Source: Pollenia angustigena | Lineage: Eukaryota > Arthropoda > Insecta > Diptera > Polleniidae | NCBI GenBank assembly: GCA_930367215.1 | Contig: OV884059.1 | Location: 67,613,393-67,677,392 of the forward strand | Reading direction: 5' to 3' | Length of the DNA stretch: 64,000 nt | Part shown: positions 58,200-64,000 of the stretch, one piece after another | Position numbering within the stretch: position 1 is the first letter of the stretch | How the letters are laid out: the number at the start of each line of letters is the position of its first letter | Position numbers and translations under genes: made by a program | The notes under the pieces: generated by a model | Database searches by the model: none | What the model was told of the DNA's origin: nothing | Seen by the model: the letters and a program-made list of their open reading frames with translations, nothing else

Positions 58200-59330
58200 G
58201 GGTGGCATGTCATAACTGTGACACTTTTGAAAATATCATAATGTCCGTGGGCATTAAGACACTTTGCAAATGGACATTATGTCATTTTTAAAAATGTCAT
58301 AAGGTCCATAATTACTAAAGACGTTAAATACAAAAAAAGATCTACATACACGCAGAGAAAAACATTTTTTATTATGGTCACAACCAACAAAACTATTTTT
58401 GAAGTAACTTATTTAGCCATAATATGGTTTTCGGTGGCAATGTGTTGGTTAAATTAAACATAATATGATTAAACAATTTTTAAAAATGGTTTTGTTGTTT
58501 TTTCTCTGGGTGCATATATTAAATATATAACAGAAACACTTTTGGGCGCAAAGCTTTTCTCCCCCATGGTGTAACAAATACCGGCATATCCGGCCTTTGG
58601 CCGGGCGCAAGGATTTTCTACTCTATGGTATAACAAAGACTGGCTTCGCTAACTAAAACTTCTCTGCACAGCCGGCCTACGGCCGGGCGAAAGGATTTTC
58701 TCCTTTCTGGTATAACAAACATCGGCTTCGCTAACAAAAGTTTCCCTGCATAGCCGGCCTTAGGCCGGGCGCAAGGAATTTCTACTCTATGGTATAACAA
58801 AGACCGGCTTCGCTAACTAAAGCTTTTCTGCACAGACGGCCTTTGGCCGGGCGCAAGTATTTTTTCCTTTAAGGTATAACAAGTACCGATTTCGCTAAGC
58901 AAAGCCTTTAAAATCTGCCTTGTTTCCGAACGAAGGCCGATTTCGCAGAGAAGCTTTAGTTAGCGAAGCCAGTATTTGTTATACCCTAAAGGAGAAAATC
59001 CTTGCGCCCGGCCGAAAGCGGGCTATACCGAGAAGCTTTAGTTAGCGAAGCCGGTGTTTGTTAAACCATATAGGATAAAATCCTTGCGTCTGGCCGAAGG
59101 CCGTCTGTGCAGGAAGCTTTAGTTGGCGAAGCCGGTACTTGTTTTATCAAGAAGAAGAGAAAATTCTCGCGCCCGGCCGAAGGCCGCCTATGCTTTCAAG
59201 TTTGTAAGCATGTTGTGGACATTACGACACTCTACAAAGTGTCTGATGGACATTATGCCACTTTTTAAAGTGTTATAAAGTCCATGGACACTGTGACACT
59301 TTTTGGTGGGACGTTATGACATGCCACCCC
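58200..59330. mobile_element. Foldback element with tandem-repeat arms, TSD TTAA
   Basis: The ends GGGTGGCATGTCATAA and TTATGACATGCCACCCC are inverted and flanked by TTAA (58196-58199, 59331-59334), the target used by Kolobok and piggyBac elements. A GGG start favours Kolobok. The outer arms repeat GTCATAATGTCC-type words. The inner arms are units of about 82 bp (GGCCGGGCGCAAGGA...TAACAAA...GGCTTCGCTAAC), about five in one direction (58540-58930) and three or four in the reverse direction (58930-59190). No protein is encoded. Confidence 0.75.
58352..58509. mobile_element. Short MITE, TIR CACGCAGAGAAAA, inside the foldback
   Basis: CACGCAGAGAAAAACA at the left and TTTTTTCTCTGGGTG at the right, with CATA on both sides. 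The interior has ATAATATGGTTTT and AACATAATATGATT, words also in the outer element at 15.8 and 34.3 kb. Confidence 0.6.
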
Positions 59331-59334
59331 TTAA

Positions 59335-60564
59335 GAGATCTGCGTTGGGAATGATAAAATAGATAAATAAGCTCCGCTAACTAATTCTAAACTAGGTCCA
59401 TTACCAGTAGGAGTATTAAAGATTTCGCGTAATATTTCGAAATGTTATTGTATTTTAGGCAAATAGCAAAAATTAAACGAATGGCTAAGATTGCAAAATC
59501 AAACATTCGTCGCTCCCTAATATAAACACACACAACCATATAAAATACACACAAACATTAGCAGATAGATATGCATGTATTTATAAATAAATATATGTAT
59601 ACACACGCACTTAATCAGTCACAATGGAAGAGATGTACAGTGGGCAACTGAAGAGAAAAAATTATGGATTTTTTTTGTTCAGAAAAAGGTGAACCGAAAT
59701 ATATTTGAATTTTTTTTCGGACGAAAACTTCTCTCTTCAATAAACGAAGTTCATGTGTTAAAATTTAAGCTGTATACTGATTTAAGCTTTTTGCTTTTTA
59801 CCGTTTTATTTTACTTTATATTCTCCTACCACACACTTATATCATTTGCAACAATGGAATTTTAACCGTAGATTATTTTTATGGCGTTAACATCATACTG
59901 CATCGAATCGAAGACGCTAATATTCACAAGAGCAAAAAGGATGAAATACGTATAAAATAAAATTTATATTTTGCTTGTTCAATAATTTGTTATTGATATT
60001 AATGATATCAAAAAAAAATAACTAATCTTATTTTAATATTATTCAATTAAAACAGAAGTCTTCAGAGTTATTCTTTATTTGGCTTGTTTTTCAAAACATA
60101 TCAAAAAAACATTTCAAGAGTATATCAAAGGCTGCCGCTATATGAAAAATCAGCTTAAAAATAGCTCAAATGCAGTAAACTTAAGACAACATAGAAACAT
60201 GCATAGTCATTTCTATGAAGTATGGCGTTCTAGGGTTAAGTTGGCATGATATAAGTCGTTGATCTTATGTAGAAGGTCCGTTACTCAAATTTATTGGAAA
60301 TTGAGCTTTCAATACATTTCACGCAAACACACCTCATCACAATAATTAAAAAATAAATAGATACAATTTAAAAATAACGGGTTTCAACGAAACTGTACAA
60401 GCGTTTTACATTTTGATAGATGCAATTTATCTCCAGTTTTATATACATATTTTTGCAACTACATCCTACCAATATTGGGTTAAATTTTAGAAACAAATGC
60501 TTGAGAAAATTTTATGAAAAAAACTTGCCTAAATAATGGTGAATAATAATATTCGTTTGTAGTT
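59335..60564. other. AT-rich region, nothing recognised
   Basis: ACACAC/ATACAC-rich sequence at 59520-59615. No gene or inverted repeat pair recognised. Confidence 0.5.
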
Positions 60565-60747
60565 TCAGATGCATATCGTCGCCCGGGTGTTTATGTGCTT
60601 CATACACCATTTTAACAAGTTTGACTTAAGAACGCCACCTTTGGTTTTCGACACAAACTTTTGTAAATCTGCAATCCGTTTTCGGCTTTCTCGCCTCGTT
60701 GCTGAGATAAATCGTGTCCATTTTGCTCTATATCTTTTTGGTGCCAC
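60565..60747 (-). CDS. Small basic open frame, unassigned
   Basis: A 60-codon frame starting ATG (MAPKRYRAKWTRF) with many Arg/Lys residues and low codon redundancy for this AT-rich region, ending in TGA. Just upstream on the same strand the words ATAGAGCAAARTGG occur twice about 25 bp apart. I recognise no domain. It may be an exon scrap or a transposon remnant. Confidence 0.2.
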   Translation of the reverse strand: MAPKRYRAKWTRFISATRRESRKRIADLQKFVSKTKGGVLKSNLLKWCMKHINTRATICI

Positions 60748-60902
60748 TTTGCTCTATACGTCATTTAATGGCGTATAGAACAAAATTTCAGTACAAAATC
60801 TTGAAATTTATTTCTTCTGAACATTTTGCTCTACGTGCAGTTAAAATTGTTGAATGATAATATTTTTAATATATTTTTCCGTTATAAAGAATTATTAAAA
60901 GT

Positions 60903-61060
60903 ATGGATTACAGCTCTCATATGTGGGCCGGTGCTTCAAAGTCTATTTTGGAGCTTCTCGACCGCGTGCTGGAGAGGGTGAAGGTTCTCATTGGTGACAG
61001 TAGGTTATCCAATTCTATTGACTTCCTTGAGCACCGTCATAATGTAGGTTGTATTCGCCT
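60903..61060 (+). pseudogene. CR1-like LINE reverse-transcriptase fragment
   Basis: The frame reads MDYSSHMWAGASKSILELLD, then RVKVLIGDSRLSNSID and LEHRHNVG. This is the thumb-side region of CR1/L2-group LINE RTs, usually DRVQRRAKVLIGD and SLEHRRNV. The similarity stops near 61040 and no upstream catalytic motif is present, so it is a scrap of about 50 codons. Confidence 0.65.
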
Positions 61061-61099
61061 GTATAGTATAGTAAAATGTACTAGCTCGTATAACTAGTT

Positions 61100-62060
61100 T
61101 CTTACTGTAAAGATGTTTGCATTTTTTGAAGGTAGAGAGAAACTCTGACCGCTACAGTCAATGCAACGCTTGACGTGCTTATTTAGGCTTAGCTGTTACT
61201 GTTTATTCGGCATTGTCCCGATTTTTTGCGTCTGGGTGGAATTTAAGAACAGTCGTGGAGGTAACGAAATAACATCCAACTATTCAAAATATAGGAGTGA
61301 ATCGTGTGTTGCAAAAACTAAAAATTACGTGATGTCCACAGTAATTTTAAAATTTTTGTCAGACCATTTAGAGGTCTAAAGTATTATTCAAAAGTTTTTT
61401 GAGCCTGGGCATACACACATCTAATAAAAAGTTTGCGTTCACAGTGCTTTAGACAGATATCTAAAACATTTAGAAATTCCAAATATTTTGTCACTCGTTA
61501 ACTTCTTAAAAAATTTCAAAACAAATTAAATAAAAGTTAAAGTTGTAGAAATGCAACTCTCAGATTTTAAGAATTTTTCAATTAAATTTTTCGATTCTTC
61601 CGTTTACTTACATAAAAGTTCTTCAGTATATTCAAAATTGCTAACTCACAATAAAATTTCAAAACTCAATTATGCAGCCTCATTTCCAAAACAGCAAATA
61701 TAATAAAAAATGTGTCCGGAATAAATATTTTTGAAACAGAGATACAGAGATAAGTATTGATAAAAAAAATACAAAAATTCAAAATGATAACATTTCTGAT
61801 CTAAAATTTTATTTCTAATACAGACACAAGTTATTATTTTTTTATTATCATTTGTGAAATTATAATAACTTCCCTGAAAATAAATGGAAGATATTACCTA
61901 GGCAATAGCTTAGCAATATCCCAAAATTTTCATCTAGAAGAAAATAATCAAAGTAATTTCTTATAGATTCAAAACAAAAAATTACAAAATATAGACAGAA
62001 AAAAATTAAAATCCATTTACAAATTATATAAAAAAGGGTGTGTTCCCCACGGTAACAAAT
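61100..62060. other. AT-rich region, nothing recognised
   Basis: Only AT-rich sequence with short chance frames. Confidence 0.5.
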
Positions 62061-62067
62061 ATTACAG

Positions 62068-62165
62068 ATATTAGAGAAGAAGGCAAGAGACAAGCTGCAA
62101 AATTTATGGACGAAATTTTTACGGAAAACGAAGCAAGATTAAACTTTCGAACATGGGCCAAATAA
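62068..62165 (+). CDS. Possible small terminal exon
   Basis: A candidate acceptor (ATTACAG at 62061-62067) is followed by 96 bp that are open and protein-like in one frame (EEGKRQAAKFMDEIFTENEA...), ending in TAA at 62163-62165. An AATAAA-like word (AAATAAAAATG) follows about 75 bp later. A second frame is also open for 24 codons. I recognise no family and this may be chance. Confidence 0.2.
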
Positions 62166-62635
62166 AGATAATGTTCTCTGTTCTTTCTCAATTTTGTACA
62201 ATTTTTAACTATGTTTTATATAGTAAACAATTTTATTTAAAATAAAAATGTGTGGTTAAATTTTTTGAAATGCAAAATCTTCTTTTAATCGTCCTTATGA
62301 TATTTTGGCGATATCTTCCTATTTGCTTATAAGTGGTTATCTGGGTATATTGCTAGCTTATCATCTAGAAGAATTGCTTTCGTATTGCTTAGAAGTATTG
62401 CTATAAAGACACGTTTCTTCCCGAAGGAAGTTTTTTCCGCAATACGAAAACGATTATTGCCGCAATGATATTTTTCATCCAGACAATACATTGGCAAAAC
62501 ATATGGAGTATTACAGTGTTTGCTGGGTTTGTAAATTTTTTTTAATTTTTGTTTTTTGTTTTTTTACTTAAACTTTTTGGTGTATTCAACTGCTCTTTTT
62601 AATGATACGTTGCTCTATGTTATTTTTTTTTTAAT

Positions 62636-62763
62636 TCCCTATGCTAATCCCCCCGAAGCTTGACGCTTGTCTGCAGGAAAGAAACCAGAGTCTCTGGCGG
62701 GAATTGAACCCGCAACCCCGGGGTTGATAGACAAGCTCACTACTAGCTAGCCTACCGGGGCAA
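62636..62763 (-). repeat. SINE-like tRNA-related repeat, fullest head
   Basis: On the minus strand it reads GCCCCGGTAGGCTAGCTAGT, ..., GCGGGTTCAATTCCCGCC (B-box relative), CAGAGACTCTGG, CCTGCAGACAAGCG, then ATTAGCATAGGGAATTAA and an A-rich tail. The order tRNA-like head, short body and A tail is that of a SINE. The A box is not clean and the fold is not a full tRNA. Confidence 0.6.
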
Positions 62764-64000
62764 GGAAATATGCTTCATGTGGCATTTGGAGTAAACAGGA
62801 TTTTTGTTATCGTTAGAAAATATCCCGTTATAGTTGCGATCGGGAGATACAAATCTATCCTCAGAATCATCTTTTTCAAACAATTATATGGTTTGAAGAT
62901 TACAAAATTCTATCGAGTAGTTTTTCAAAAAAAAAAAAAAAAAATTATGTGTAACTTCAACATCGATATTCTCAAAATGCATTTTTGGCACATAGAACAC
63001 TTAAACCCCCCGAACGACGATATATTTAAAGTGGATGGCTAATGTACGCGACATGCGGTTTTTCGCTTCAATTTGCCAATATGCCAAATAAACTGTTATC
63101 AATATATTTTTCTTTAATCGAACAACAAACATTTATCTAACAACTTAGTTTTTATCAATTTAGTTCTAATTTCTTTCGTTAATTTATTATGTTTGTCCAT
63201 GGAGCTTTTTCTTAACGCGGCTTAAAAGAAAAGTTGAAAAAATTTTAATTTGCTGGGCGGCTGCTTTACCAAGTAATTCCAAGTTTTCATTATTGTGATG
63301 TGTCTTTCTTTGTATGGAGATTTTTGTAAACAATGTTAACATTTTTACAATGGCAATGCTATTGTTGCGTTTGTTGTCCATCCACTTTTAGTAATTAAAG
63401 AGAAACGCACTGTAGAAATGTAATGATAAATTTTAAAGCGAAAATAGCAGATATTTTGAGCCGATATTTTTATAAATCAAATTTTATACAGTAAAAACTT
63501 GACATATAAATTAAAAATTTTTCTTGAGTGTTTAATGATTTTATAACAGAAACTTGTTGTTTTCAAGTAAATCTTCCTACATAACAAACCGTATTTTATG
63601 AGCCATTGTTTTCATATCGAAAAACACTGTGCAATATAATAAAAGTATAAATGTCACTACTGCTACTACTGGCTACTTTACTTGAACTTCGTACTCAGCG
63701 AACCGTAACAGTCACTCATTTACGAGAGCCCCAAATTTAATAAAGGACACATGCAAACATACAACACACGTCACATACTCTAATTCACGTACATACATAT
63801 AAATTAATTCACATATACATCTACCTACATGTACCATGTATGTGTGATGCGGACACATAAAATAAGGAACGTAAAAGAAACAACAAATAAATGAATGAAG
63901 GAATGAATGAGGCAAAGTACCACAGTAATGGGCCTCTAATAAAGGAATACTCAGGCATGTAATTCATTTTCAGAAATTTCAGTCACGCAATAGAGCTTTT
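62764..64000. other. AT-rich region, nothing certain
   Basis: Short chance frames. A (GAAT)n-type run lies at about 63886-63910 and ACATACATA-rich sequence at 63755-63835. The TATAAAT at 63645 followed by less AT-rich sequence could be a promoter, but I see no gene after it. Confidence 0.4.

Noticed and set aside
58618..58800. 60-codon minus-strand frame
   Set aside because: It is a product of the 82-bp tandem units in the foldback element, not a gene.
62636..62763. Functional tRNA gene
   Set aside because: Only the B-box region is good. The A box and cloverleaf are poor, and diverged copies at 43.8 and 52.7 kb show a SINE-like repeat.
63640..63720. TATA-box promoter
   Set aside because: TATAAAT is expected by chance in such AT-rich sequence, and no downstream gene or clear initiator was found.

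Overview
The window is AT-rich eukaryotic DNA, most likely from a brachyceran (probably calyptrate) fly. The evidence is the nature of the mobile elements: Jockey-, R1- and LOA-like LINEs, many hAT elements, PIF/Harbinger, Tc1/mariner/pogo and Kolobok-like elements. Several dispersed repeats also resemble, from memory, repeats common in fly genomes. I found no complete host gene and no reliable tRNA, rRNA or CRISPR array. The window is essentially a mosaic of transposons inserted into one another. I set boundaries by reading terminal inverted repeats (TIRs) and target-site duplications (TSDs) directly.

Layout. 1-15.5 kb: quiet AT-rich DNA with a mariner remnant (4.1-4.9 kb), a GC-rich LINE tail (7.2-9.9 kb) and a hAT-like element holding two copies of a dispersed repeat called family A here (13.0-15.5 kb). 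15.8-34.4 kb: a nest up to six levels deep. An outer element carries a two-gene Harbinger transposon (17.8-34.0 kb). Its HARBI1-like transposase is split by a hAT element (18.7-23.5 kb), and its converging Myb/SANT-like gene is cut by a Jockey LINE (23.6-32.7 kb). The Jockey ORF2 is in turn split by a 5.4-kb hAT element with an exact 8-bp TSD (24.9-30.3 kb), which carries further hATs, MITEs and a three-copy Helitron-like array.

34.4-45 kb: dispersed repeats of families A, B and C, several MITEs, two hAT elements and a SINE-like repeat. 45.0-50.2 kb: a second deep nest (hAT > pogo-like > family A > LOA/I-like LINE on the minus strand). 50-57 kb: a CACTG-ended element containing a SINE head, and a hAT element with transposase remnants (53.8-56.1 kb). 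57-64 kb: a foldback element with tandem-repeat arms and TTAA ends (58.2-59.3 kb), a CR1-like LINE fragment, one possible small exon and another SINE-like copy.

All recognisable proteins are mobilisation proteins, and nearly all are broken. The only long intact frames belong to the Jockey element, suggesting it arrived fairly recently relative to its Harbinger host. The hAT that split it is younger still.
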